Notes: generated by a model from the letters alone, not told the origin. Shown: positions 35,037-45,604, numbered from the stretch's first letter. The stretch: 64,000 nt of DNA from Lutraria lutraria (GCA_964023205.1 OZ026835.1:13784414-13848413), one strand, 5' to 3'. Made by a program: numbers and translations.

Positions 35037-35247
35037 ACAAGAAAAACCATAACGAAACGTTATAGGTAGACAAATTACAAGAAGCATTGGTTTAAGTTTT
35101 TTGTATGAAGTTGCTTTCTTCATAAAGGATATTGACCGTCTACTTTATTCATTCCTCCATTATGGAGAATATAACATATTTACAAGTTATAGATAAAACA
35201 CATATTTTGACAATCATGAGTATTTGACAAATGAATACATTCATGTA

Positions 35248-36444
35248 CAGTCTAACCTGGCCTTACGGTCACCTGGAATCAGCGGTCACCTCCTTTTAAC
35301 GGCCAGTTTCATTCCCCCCAACAAAATTCATTCTATATTTACCATGGATTAAACGGTCACCTGGCAAACGCGGTCAGCGGCCAGTTAATTTCATCCCAAA
35401 TACCATATTTTATTCGCATTAAACGGTCACCGGCCAGCGGCCAGTTAATTTCATTCCAAATATCATATTTAATCCGCATTAAACGGTCACCAGCCAAGCG
35501 CGAAATTCCAATATAAACATCGCTGAAATACACATTATGTCACAAAAAAAACGCTAAATTTAGATAACATTTGACCCACAATTTAGCGGAGATTAACGAC
35601 ACACTCCGCCATATATCGGCATCCAATCAGATACGATGTTTCGTCTAAGCAACACACGACGTGTTGACCACAGTTCTATTTAATTAGGTCGGTGTTTTGA
35701 TGCAAGCAACGTGCAAATTATGCTGTAATTATCAAAAAGGTGAGGTGTTGAGAAGTTTGTCGTCAATGCAATTAAATCTAAGGCAACAAAAGAAAATAAC
35801 ACCTATTGTTGTAATCAATGAATTAAGGGACATTATAACTTGAGATGATCGTAAACCGAAATGGAAATTCAACATGCAAATACTCATAACTTATTAATTC
35901 AAAAGTAGTTGTTCAGAAAAATATGTTTTCAGTCAAATACACACGTCACAGTTGTTTTAAATCTACCAGATGACCAAACGACTTTCCGAAAATCTACTTT
36001 CGCTTTGTCTATGTTAAAGGATAAGGTCGAAACATTGCCGAATAAAACTAATTATAATAATAATGAATAAACGCCCGCTCTACGGTCCAACTGTCCAGTA
36101 TTAAAAAGTACGGAGACGTATGTACGTATCTTACGGAAAATGTAGGGGAAAATACTGTCGTCTGCCTTATTTTTGGATTGGTTGGTAACTAAAATAAATA
36201 GTACATGTAATACATAAATTGTTAATTTCTATTCCTTTTATATTTTTCTGTACTAAATGTTGATACATGTACTGATTATTATATTTACTGGGTAATCATA
36301 GTGTATAGCACTACACCTGTATTAATAAAACAAAGATTAGTGAAAAGTGGTACTGATATTCTACACCTGTGTTAAGTGGTCACCTGCCTTAAGCAGCCAA
36401 TTCGGTCATTTCCCTTGACTGGCTGCTTAAGACAGGTTGGACTG
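35248..36444. mobile_element. Pogo-like element inserted in duplication copy 2
   Basis: The left end CAGTCTAACCTGGCCTTACG and the right end CTTAAGACAGGTTGGACTG are inverted, with TA at 35,246-35,247 and 36,445-36,446. Subterminal CGGTCACC and CGGCCAG repeats lie inside both ends. The equivalent site in copy 1 (TTCATGTATATAGTTCACAT at 25,229) is uninterrupted and has a single TA, which confirms both the boundaries and the 2-bp duplication. No transposase frame in the 1,197 bp. Confidence 0.88.
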
Positions 36445-36779
36445 TATATAGTTCACATGTACATGGTATTACCATACCATACATCAATCCACCATAGTCT
36501 GACATGAATTACAACCACATTAAACTTACATCTACCCGGTAATGTTGTTTTCAATATTATGCCACATTAACATCATTATAGAACGATGCCTACATTACTT
36601 ACTTACGTTTCAACAAAAGAGCAGACGAACAGATTCAGTCAAACATGACAGGTAACGTGATGAATAGCCAGTCCAATGATTGACCAATCAAAAATGACCA
36701 AAATCACCATTAGCCAATCAAATGGCCAGGATTAGCCAAAATAGTAATAGACACTACAGTAAGTACTCGCAATCAGCTA

Positions 36780-36930
36780 CTGTATACGTCTTTAAATTGG
36801 CGGGGCTAAAATTTGGCATTTTTTGGAAATTTAAGTATTGGCGGTGGTCAAGAATTGGCGATTTCTTAAAAATCCGCCAAAATAAAACCATCTATTGTCC
36901 GCTGCCGCTAAAATTAAACCAATGTAACCT
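36780..36930 (+). mobile_element. Left end of the CTGTATACGTCTT / TTGGCGG element
   Basis: CTGTATACGTCTTTAAATTG with several TTGGCGG motifs follows a TA at 36,778-36,779. It matches the right end (inverted) of the 6,247-7,724 element. Copy 1 of the segmental duplication reads AGCTATAATAAAC at this point, so the break marks the insertion. No matching right end was found downstream, so the element is truncated or rearranged. Confidence 0.65.
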
Positions 36931-38834
36931 ATATTTTAATTTGCTTTACATCTTTAAATGTTGTTTGTTTGTACACATGTTCGCACCTTCCATATACTTG
37001 TAAAATGCACTTTTCTTATTGAGATATACATCGTTAATAGTATCCCTTTGTTATAAAAATTGCAAACACCATAGAAGATTAGCACCTTTTATTAACAAAT
37101 GGTAATGGTTTGCTTGTTTGTCCATATCACTTAGCTTTTTTTGTTGATAACGACTATTTTATATGCCATTTTATGTCTATACACAAAAGTATAACTTATT
37201 TGCATTTATTTGCATATTTAACCACTGATTAATTATTTTAAGCTTAAGTTTTGTAAAACTCTTAGTTAAATTATTCCTCAATAAATTCTAATTTTATGTC
37301 CGTAAGCATTCTGAATTATATATTGATATATATGCGTTGACATCGATACCCTCTCATTTTGAGTGTTCTATCATTTGTAAGTTATCATTTAACTTAGCTA
37401 TTTCCCCATGCTAAAATAAAATGTTTCTTATAATATGTGAATAAGCTATTTCCCCCAAATGTTATAACAGTTTACCTTATTAGTTGAAATATGACTCTGT
37501 GTGAATTTAATCTGTATGTATGCATATGTGTTTGATACTATTGTATGTTTATCATATGTATGTAGACACAACAGTTTTTCCAGAATAAAAAGTATATATG
37601 TTTCTATATACCGTCTCGTCATTATTACAGAGATACACATTGAAACAAACAACGCTTACGGTGTAAAATATCAAACAAATATCGATCACAACAAAAATGA
37701 ATTTTAAAAACATATTTTGGACCGTGTTTTGTGAATTTTCGTTAAATAAAAAGTTGTGACACATATATAAAACCTAACCTGCTGTCAACCATAAGAAGAA
37801 TATATTTTTTTTGCAGTTCAACATGAGTGTTAGGCATGCCTGCTGAGTTAGCTGAGTTAACGTTAGTACCTTCCCTTATTATTAGGTATATAAGTATTCT
37901 ACGCAGCCAAATTTGATTTGTATCAAGTACCTGTGCCAATTTAATACAGTCAATGTTTCTAAGTATTTCTGTTTTTATTTCATATGTATAGAACATCAAA
38001 TGATATATCGGATATTGATCATTCTGTATCGATACAAATATCGTTTCGATCATTTTTATCGATACTCAGCCCTAGTGTCCATAAGAAAAGTGTTGTCATA
38101 ATGGATGAATTTGACAGATATCCCATTGGAATTACAAAAAAAACTACAAATAATTCAATATTTGTACAAAATTATGAAAAACCCAGACTCATTGAGGTTT
38201 AAATTAATGCATCCTATAAATGTTAATGATATACTATATAATACATAAGCATTATATGTGAAAATTTTGTTATCTAACCTAGGATTTGCTTTTTTTATGA
38301 AATAATTCTGATACTAATTCATCACAAATTTACTATGTGATACAAGGTATTATTGATCAGTATTTACAATGCTGGTCTGGTGAGCTAATATTGTATTATC
38401 TAAATTGCTTTAAGGTTGATTTTGTACAAGAAAATATCTTAACTGAATTTCAATGGATTCACATAGAATAGCATTAACTGGACTATTGTGTTAAGCTCCA
38501 AAACTTGCAATTGAAGAAGGAAGAATTAGAAGTATTGTCAAAGACCTGAGATTATGTAAATTGTATACAATGCAACAAATATATAATTCATACTTTTCTA
38601 TCGCCACTTTATGATTTATATATCGCCGAGCGCCCTAGATTCAACCCTGTACTTCATTCGACCCCAATTTTGTTTATGTCAAAGAATCTCGCGAGATGAA
38701 ATTTGCGCGCGAAAACTGTGAACTTTTTGTTCACTACACATTTATTTACATGAAGCATAGATTTTTGTAAAAAATGGGTTATACAGAGATAAACTGTAAA
38801 TGAATAAGTGTTACATTTTAATGTTTATTTCCTT
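36931..38834. other. No gene recognised
   Basis: Very AT-rich. Part of the ~2.15 kb in copy 2 that has no counterpart in copy 1. Frames up to 103 codons show no domain. GGGCTGAGTATCGAT-like sequence (minus strand, about 38,070) recalls hAT ends but has no partner. Confidence 0.4.
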
Positions 38835-38934
38835 CTGTACCATTGTGAATCATGGTCACCCGAGGATATAATATTTAATTGGCATGGACTTATATGTTTG
38901 TGCCAATAAAATAATTTGACCTGACTTGACTTGG
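38835..38934 (+). mobile_element. Possible LINE 3' end
   Basis: TTGTGCCAATAAAATAATTT followed by GACCTGACTTGACTTGG resembles the 3' ends of CR1/L2-type LINEs, which close in short tandem repeats after AATAAA. No coding part was recognised upstream. Confidence 0.35.
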
Positions 38935-38936
38935 TC

Positions 38937-39500
38937 ATGTAATATGTAATTAACCAATCATGTATGTTTAGGCCACTCTTCTGTTAAGCACAATACCTGT
39001 GAAAATATAGTTTTTTAGGAAGTTTAAGTATTAAGGTTCGCAATACAAAATATGTTGATAAAAATGTGTTTTTTAAGAAGCAGGCCACGCCTTCTACAGA
39101 AAGGCCTTATAAATATATATGCAGTTTAGTTTTAAAAATATAGAAAAAGATATAGAAAGAAGAATATTTTGTGTATTAGGAACCGTCTAAATGCGACATT
39201 AGGAAATATGTTTTGTCTTTTAGACACTTTTTGGATGCTGTCTATGTAACATTTCATATTACTTTGTGAACATTGACTTTGTGTGATAATATTTTAAACT
39301 TAGTGAATTGAAAATAAATATATGTTGTTACTGATTATTAAATAAACAATGTTGAAGGAAACATAGAACTTAAGAGTTTTAAAAATCATCAACATCTATG
39401 ATTATCAGAACTGAAGATTTGAGTACACAATACAACCATATGAATCTTCACTACCCCTCTTCTACAATCGCATTCTGATGGTGAATTCTATTTCACAATA
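38937..39500 (+). repeat. Possible long terminal repeat
   Basis: The block shared with 25,795-26,880 begins near TGTAATATGTAATTAACC. In this copy a TGGTGGAGAATCATTAAG stretch at 39,503, which could be a primer-binding site (starts TGG), lies just downstream of ATTTCACA. A gag-like frame follows. If so, 25.8-26.9 kb would be another LTR of the family. The exact LTR end is unclear, and no second LTR was found after the gag-like part. Confidence 0.3.
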
Positions 39501-39589
39501 TATGGTGGAGAATCATTAAGAGGTCACAGGACCATAAAGGGCTTTTAGTGGAGGAAATCATTTCCAAAGGTTACATAGGAATGTGCTCT

Positions 39590-40510
39590 GCAGTTTATTT
39601 TGGTGGAAGGAGAAACCAATATTCAAAATGGGGAAGGTGTGGTGAACAGACGTACATTTGTTACAGATTGTAAAGCCTGCTACAGAAAATGTTACATGGT
39701 CATTATGCTAACTTGTGTGAGTCTGTACTCATCAAACAAGAAGATTTAAATCTGGTTACAAGAAATGCAGAACTTTGAATAGACAATAATGAACTTTTCA
39801 CAACAACAAATTTCAACACTGATTTTTTCTGTTTATTGACACAAATAGAATGAGACTATGATGATTTTGTTTATTTGTTTATATTGAGTTTTTCAAGCCT
39901 TTTCAACAGTCAGAGTCATATGAGGCAGACCTAACCATCTTTCCTGGGATGAACTAGAGCTATACTCCCATCCTCAATAAGCAACTGACAACTTTCTCAC
40001 ATAAAAATACATGGTCGATAGTGGACCCTCTGTCAGTGAGAGGTTACAGTGATTACCACTCGACCACAGAGTCGGGCCTGAGTATGATAAATTAGAGGAA
40101 TAACATTAAACACACTTCAAAACTACATGGTGCAAGAAAATGAGGAATACAAATGTAAAAATGAGGATCTAAAGAAACACAATGAAATACTAAGGAAAGA
40201 TCTTTCAAAATTCATTGAAGCCAGTGATAGGTTTACGAAAGCATATTCTATATCATACCAACATTAAGTTGAAAAATCAAGGTCGAGAATGCAGATACAG
40301 GTACAGTCTCACAGAGGAAATAAATATCCTAAACTCAGAGAGAAAAATCATCCTCATCAATTCAGAAGATGTAGCAAATGTGGCCTTTGCAGTGACCATA
40401 AACAGCTCAAATGTCCTGCTGCACAATCTAAATACAAGGAATAATTTTTCTTCAAAATGTAGGAGCAGAACTCATTGGCAGAAATTGAAACATTTATTTA
40501 TGAACATAAT
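39590..40510 (+). pseudogene. Decayed gag-like frame (coiled coil plus zinc knuckle)
   Basis: One reading frame with several stops gives ANLCESVLIKQEDLNLVTRN (about 39,708-39,768). It is interrupted by a SINE at 39,863-40,082, then resumes as NEEYKCKNEDLKKHNEILRK and DLSKFIEASDRF, a charged coiled-coil-like segment. Downstream in the same frame is RRCSKCGLCSDHKQLKCPA (about 40,364-40,420), close to a CCHC nucleic-acid-binding knuckle (Cys-X2-Cys-X5-His-X4-Cys). Coiled coil followed by a knuckle is the order expected of a retroelement gag. A host zinc-finger pseudogene is the alternative. The 99-codon frame at 40,215-40,514 is an overlapping shadow. Confidence 0.4.
39863..40082 (-). mobile_element. 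tRNA-derived SINE, copy 2
   Basis: Same structure as copy 1: the minus strand begins near CTCTGTGGTCGAGTGGTAAT and ends in CAAATAAACAAA. TATGAT flanks both sides (39,857-39,862 and 40,083-40,088), a plausible target-site duplication. It splits the gag-like frame. Confidence 0.82.
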
Positions 40511-40552
40511 ATAATTTTTTTTTATACAATTGACTGATAGCTTGAGGCTTGA

Positions 40553-40795
40553 ATGTTTGTTTGTTGTTCATTTATAAAGAGTTATCCGCCCCTTTTCAAC
40601 AGCCAAGAGCCATCATCATTCCTGGGAAGAACCAGAACTAGACTCCCATCCTCCGTATGCACTATGCAACTACCTACTTTATAACATAAAGAGACATGGT
40701 CGGTAATAGGGCTTGAACCCACAACCTTCAATCAGTGAGAGGTTACAGTGATTTGAAGTTAACAACCATAACCACTTGACCATGTAGGCAGATGG
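40553..40795 (-). mobile_element. tRNA-derived SINE, copy 3
   Basis: The minus strand has TACATGGTCAAGTGGTTATG (A-box region), GTGGGTTCAAGCCC (B box) and the shared body (CTTCCCAGGAATGATGATGG), ending in AACAACAAACAAACA. It is inserted about 40 bases after the end of the gag-like pseudogene, in the same orientation as the other two copies. Confidence 0.82.
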
Positions 40796-41339
40796 ATGGA
40801 AGGTTGTTACTGAACACAGAGATAATCCTATACACCCTTTCAATTAAGCGGTAATTTGAATTGTCGCCCCTGAATGACGTCATACGAGGATACCGGCGGA
40901 TAAGACAATTTTATCAACAGGAAATCAATATCGTCAAAAACTATGACAACTAAAGGTATTCTACTACGAAAACGGTGATAATTAATATTTAGATATATGA
41001 CAAAGTTGTTGTAATGAACAATTATTCCGTTTATATGTTTTATATGAAATATTCGAGCCTCGGATTGATTTTGTCATATATTTTCGCGATCTCAATTGTA
41101 TGTTAGTTTTTAACGTATTTGTTTCGCACGGACTGCAAACTCGAGTCTGTTTATATGATACAGTAAAATTATGGATAGGGAAACAAGCAATGCTTAAAAT
41201 ATGAATATCTTTCCACTAGCATGCGTGTAAATTTTGTTTGTTTGTTAGTTTCAATTCGTTAAAATGTTCATGTAATGTAGCCAATGTTTAGATTTATCAA
41301 GTGAATGATTTGCGTACATGTGTATTCTTTACTTATTTA
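40796..41339. other. No gene recognised
   Basis: Spacer before a transposase fragment. A CRE-like TGACGTCA occurs at 40,876. Nothing further supported. Confidence 0.4.
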
Positions 41340-41660
41340 TTTTACAGATCACATGGGTATTAGTGAGATTGATCACGACTATTCTTAACCAGATAACATA
41401 CAACCAGGATTTTTCATAGCAAGTTCTCTTGAAAAGTCAGATGGTTCTGTCTTAGATTTGCCCAATAAAATAAAGAGACAAAAGGAGTCAGACTGAACAT
41501 TCGTACATTCATAGGACAGTATCATTTTGATGAAATGACTGAAAATGAGGTGAGACAAGCTCAAAGCATTGCTGCAGAAAGAATTTATAATGTGGAAAAG
41601 GCAATGAATATATAAAATGAAGAACTTTCACATGGATTTACTTTTGTGACTGATGTAATG
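41340..41660 (+). pseudogene. PIF/Harbinger-type (DDE_Tnp_4) transposase fragment
   Basis: From 41,496 the frame reads NIRTFIGQYHFDEMTENEVR followed by QAQSIAAERIYNVEKAMN, then a stop. This resembles the C-terminal part of DDE_Tnp_4 transposases, where a pattern like NIP.FL....QL...EV...+.IA..RIHVERA carries the last catalytic acidic residue (Glu of VER; here VEK). An earlier piece (PGFFIASSLEKSDGSVLDL) lies in another frame, so a frameshift separates them. The rest of the enzyme is missing. Assignment is by recalled pattern. Confidence 0.5.
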
Positions 41661-41722
41661 ATATACAAATATTGTAATGACACATTGTCAAGTTGTTAAT
41701 TTTCATATTATCATAAATAAAA

Positions 41723-41872
41723 CAGTCTTCGAAATTAGCACTCGCCCGATCGCCCTGGCGAAATAAAAAATTATTGTAATTCGGGCTAGTAAATTTGGTT
41801 TTGGGCGAGTAACTTTTGTAAAGTTACTGGCCCGAATGGCGAGTAATTTCAAAATGCTAATTTCGAGGACTG
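41723..41872. mobile_element. 150-bp foldback element
   Basis: CAGTCTTCGAAATTAGCA at the left is the inverted form of TGCTAATTTCGAGGACTG at the right, with one mismatch. The interior has CTCGCC/GGCGAG and CGGGC/GCCCG pairs, so almost the whole element can fold into a hairpin. No target duplication was evident. Non-coding. Confidence 0.75.
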
Positions 41873-42357
41873 ATATAAAGCTGTTTGTGTGTTAGCCTAC
41901 TGAATTGATGTAATTAAATGTCTAATACAAATGTAATAGTTATAATAACTCTGTCTTGTGTTACATTTTGCTTGAGACTTTTCGGACAGTCGGTCCGACA
42001 AGCTTGAAATTCTTTTCGACTGAGAGGAAATTTGCCAGGCGGATGAACTGATGAGATAAGATTCTTCATCAAACCAACACAGTCTATCAGACAATCCACC
42101 ATTATTCGCAAAGTCTGATTCTTGTCGGCTTGATTTGTTTTAAATCAATGCCATGACAAAATAAAACCAGTATTAAAACCATCAGATGATTAGGCTACCC
42201 ACATTCTATTATATGTAAAAAGCATAATACAGGAAACAAAAGGCCACGAGTAACTTACAACTAAAAAATATATATATATGTATAGAAGAGACAACTTAAA
42301 CAGGCATAAAATACAGGACTAGTACTGTTCACAGCAACATGCAGTACATTACATGTA
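41873..42357. other. No gene recognised
   Basis: Short frames on the minus strand have no recognisable motif. No repeat ends identified. Confidence 0.4.
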
Positions 42358-42359
42358 TA

Positions 42360-42527
42360 CAGTACAACCTCTGTAGAGCAACACCCTGTGGGAGCTGCAA
42401 ATATTGGCCGTTGTTTAGAGGTTGTTGCTCTAAATGTTGTTGTAAATATCAACTTAGGTAACTTTTGAATGTGTTGTTATAGAGAGGTTGTTGATCTACA
42501 ATGGGCCACTCTGGAGAGCTTTTACTG
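42360..42527. mobile_element. 168-bp MITE, same family as 8,089-8,259
   Basis: The left end CAGTACAACCTCTGTAGAGC and the right end CTCTGGAGAGCTTTTACTG are inverted, with TA at 42,358-42,359 and 42,528-42,529. The interior carries repeated GTTGTTGCTCTA / AGAGGTTGTTG motifs. No coding capacity. Confidence 0.78.
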
Positions 42528-42599
42528 TACATTAATTCAGCTTGACTGATATGACCAAATACCAAACAGTTCATGAGTTTAGAAACTTGGGATATAGAA

Positions 42600-42737
42600 A
42601 TGTGGCTGTTATTGGCAGGTGGTCTTCATTCAAAGGTCATTTTGTTTTAATTAATCAACTACTTCTTTAAACGAATGGACTTCGGCATTCACATGATGTC
42701 CTTTATTCAGAAGTGACCACTAACACAGGCTTGACTG
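42600..42737. mobile_element. Right part of a CAGTCAAGCCTGTG-type MITE
   Basis: TTCAGAAGTGACCACTAACA followed by CAGGCTTGACTG and TA (42,738-42,739) matches the right end of the 33,425-33,590 MITE. An internal CATTCAAAGGTCATTTTG also matches. The left terminus was not found. Confidence 0.6.
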
Positions 42738-42739
42738 TA

Positions 42740-44030
42740 CACCTAAATTAAAACATTCAAAGAATATCAAGATATCTAATAAAGTAGATCATCTACAATG
42801 AGTCATAAAATTTAAACAACATACATTTTTATACCACAAAAAAAGTCATTAAAGTTTCAACTTTTCCAACTTCCTGATAAAAACATGTATATCAAAATAA
42901 ATGCATTATTATCCGTTATCAATGTTTTTTCTACATAGGTTGTGGCTATTTTTCAGACTTTTAACTACAACTTTGAAACTTTGAACCCTTGCTCAAGACA
43001 TTTCTTTACACCGAAACAATATAAGAATAAGACAATGAAATATCATACATTGTCGTACAAAGCACTGCAAACTATCGTCTATTTATATTCTGTCTTATGA
43101 TTTCATAGATGCACAAGTTTTTTCAACAGATATTAATAATATGTTTTTAGCGATCAACAAAGAGAGAATGATATTGGTAATCGTTTTCATGTCACTAATT
43201 AATGCATTGATTGTTGGACCCCAATTATTTTTAATTAGTTTATCACACCCGCTGATTACATCTTGAAAACACATGTTTGACCCTCAGGCGACTGTGAAAA
43301 CTATTTTCATACGTAAACAACGGGTGCTATATTAGACCCCTGACCGTTTTCCCCCCAATTTCATTGCTTATCTAATTGTAATCAGTAAGGATCGTGTCAA
43401 CAATTTTACGTTATTCTGATAAGTAGACATGCAATATATATAACACTGGAAATTGGACTGAGATCAAACAAAATTGATACCAGAGACAATGTTTGGATTA
43501 TACAAATTAGTGACAAAAATATGACAGAAAAAAGCACTCAAGTGCTGATAAATTACAAAGATGAACATGTGGATTTTTCAAAAATATGTAAGTTGACTAG
43601 CTGACAATTATGAATGGAATTATTTTTTCTTTTCAACAAACCAAATTTATTATTGCAAACCACAAAATTTCCGAAATATATTTATATTTGCCATTGTAAA
43701 CCCCTTCGGAAGATTATACATATATTCTACTGTAACCTGTAATGATGGACAAAATATCCGTGAACAAATGCCATTTATAAATATTAATATGAAATATCGA
43801 ACGTACGTTGTCTTCTTAATTAGATAACAATATAACTTATTAATATAATAAAACAAATTTTTGTTGTAATTTGTACAACCGAGAAACAAACCGAATTCGC
43901 CCTTTACGGCAAAATATCGATTGTATCAACTTCTATCCTCGTTTGACGTCACACCCGGTAAGGGAGATAACTCTTGTGCGCATGAAATCGGTTAAATGAA
44001 AGGGTCTATAGCATCTGACAGTGAAGATGA
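42740..44030. other. No gene recognised
   Basis: AT-rich, with a slightly GC-richer patch at 43,900-44,020 just before the DIRS-like remnant that may be its 5' sequence. No recognisable frame. Confidence 0.4.
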
Positions 44031-44034
44031 GAGG

Positions 44035-44920
44035 TGAATAATTAAGCAGAAGCTAGAGCTAACAAGAAGGCCAAAGCTAAGACAGCAATAAAATCTAAAA
44101 CAAGGAGTTGGCCATACAAGAGACCATCAAATAGATCAGACATCACTGTGTTGAGATATGTCCAAAACAATAATGTATCAAGAAGTAGACAGGGTCTATG
44201 CACAGGACCATATAACACCAATAGGCCCAAAAATCAATATCATAGCCTCATTCATAGACTGGTACATAATATAAGTATGTATATATACAACTGTCTATAA
44301 ACGAGACTCAGACTATCTTTTTTTTCCCTATTGGTGTTATATGGATAGAATTTGAAGGTCCAGTGGTCTATGTTTCATGTGTGGAAGAAACGGAAATGTC
44401 CACAACTGAAGAAATCAAACAATAGATAAGTACTGATTATATTTATTTAAGCTCAAATATAGAATATAGCCGAGTATGGGCAAGTAAATAATAAGAAACT
44501 AGTATAAGCTCTGAAGAGAGCCAGAAAGTCAGCAATAATGATCGAATGCTGCAACAAGGCAAAGGTAAGCTCTATAATGTCAAATGAGTCGCCTTTGGGA
44601 CGCTTGAAATGCAACGTTGAAGCATGGAAACAAAACAACGTTGATAACTATATCTTAGATGTTATAGAAAATTTACCTTTGATATCTTAACCAGAACAAG
44701 CAGGGTTTAGAAATAATATGTCAGAAAGAAACAAGGAAGAACTTAGTAAAGAAATTGAGATAAATAAATTGTTGTCATAAGGTGTTATGTAGAAAGTATC
44801 AGAAAAATAGTGTTCAAACCTTGAACAGTAGCTTATTACAAAGTAGGGAAAACAAAAATGGTTTTCGATTGTAGGCATATCAATCCACAATTGATTTATT
44901 CAAAATAAAATTTGAGGGAA
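44035..44920 (+). mobile_element. DIRS-like retrotransposon remnant (gag end to RT start)
   Basis: Three pieces occur in the order expected of DIRS elements. First is a basic gag tail (AEARANKKAKAKTAIKSKTR and RSWPYKRPSNRS, about 44,048-44,140). Second is a damaged CCHC knuckle at about 44,370 (GLCFMCGRNGNVHN then stop; the His is Asn and the last Cys is lost). Third is the region before the RT. It has VIENLPLIS, then AGFRNNMSERNKEELSKEIE with INKLLS, and after a shift GKTKMVFDCRHINPQLIYSK. In DIRS RTs the latter corresponds to the K(R)LVLDCRHIN.HL motif. Many stops and shifts are present. The RT core, RNase H and tyrosine recombinase are absent. A frame on the opposite strand (44,042-44,230) is antisense. 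Confidence 0.7.
44208..44344. repeat. Perfect 18-bp inverted repeat with 101-base loop
   Basis: CCATATAACACCAATAGG at 44,208-44,225 is the exact reverse complement of 44,327-44,344. It lies between the gag-tail and knuckle pieces of the DIRS-like remnant. It could be a small foldback insertion, or an inverted duplication of element sequence. Confidence 0.8.
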
Positions 44921-45604
44921 ATAAAGCCATCCTTGAAAATATTTTGTAACCCTGTCTACTTGCCAAAAAGGCCCCTATCCAACTTTTATAGGGCCTCACA
45001 GGAGGGTGGGGATAAAAATAGCATTCTAACATGTATTTTGGGTTAAATCTAAAAACTGAATTTTCTGGGTTGGGCTACAGGAAACAAATATTTTTTCAAG
45101 GATGGCCCAAATGTTTCATTATTGTATTAAATTTAAATAGTGCAATAATCACCACATTGATATAAGTAAAACACAATAGACATATCTAGGTTCTTAAATG
45201 GCCAAAAGAGAACGGAAACAAGTATACTATTGTATTTAATTTTTTTTCCTTTTGGACTAGCAACTAGGCTAAAAAAGATCACAATCAATAATCAAACCCC
45301 ATAATTGATTGTCAATCGATGGTACAATTGGTTTACTTTTATGACTATTCTTTCCTTTAAGGTTCCAGCCCTTCCATACAATAATGAACAGGTTCTTTCT
45401 CCAAGATTGAAGTAAGATTAACCTTTTAAATTCCAAATAAACATGTGAACACTAAATACAAGTTTATGACAAATTTTATACACTTAATAATAAATACAAA
45501 TGTTTTGACAAGTTGACATTAGCTACCAGTAGTTTTTTTCCTGGACTTATGGTTAGCAACCCCAGGATCCAACAGTGTCAGAACACTTAAACAATAGATT
45601 GTTG
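44921..45604. other. No gene recognised
   Basis: No recognisable frame or repeat ends. The RT of the DIRS-like element does not continue here. Confidence 0.4.

Larger units (their letters stand above)
35037..39437. repeat. Segmental duplication, copy 2
   Basis: Matches 23,978-26,880 in three collinear blocks. It is expanded by a 1.2-kb TA-flanked element (35,248-36,444) and about 2.15 kb at 36,780-38,936, and it lacks copy 1's 24.1-25.2 kb section and GGGCC repeat. Shared phrases include ATTTTGACAATCATGAGTAT, CAATGATTGACCAATCAA and CAGAAAGGCCTTATA. Confidence 0.75.

Noticed and set aside
38030..38090. ATCGATAC-rich stretch ending CAGCCCTAG, like an hAT terminal repeat
   Set aside because: No inverted partner or 8-bp target duplication was found nearby.
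44042..44230. 62-codon hydrophobic minus-strand frame
   Set aside because: Antisense of the basic gag tail of the DIRS-like remnant.
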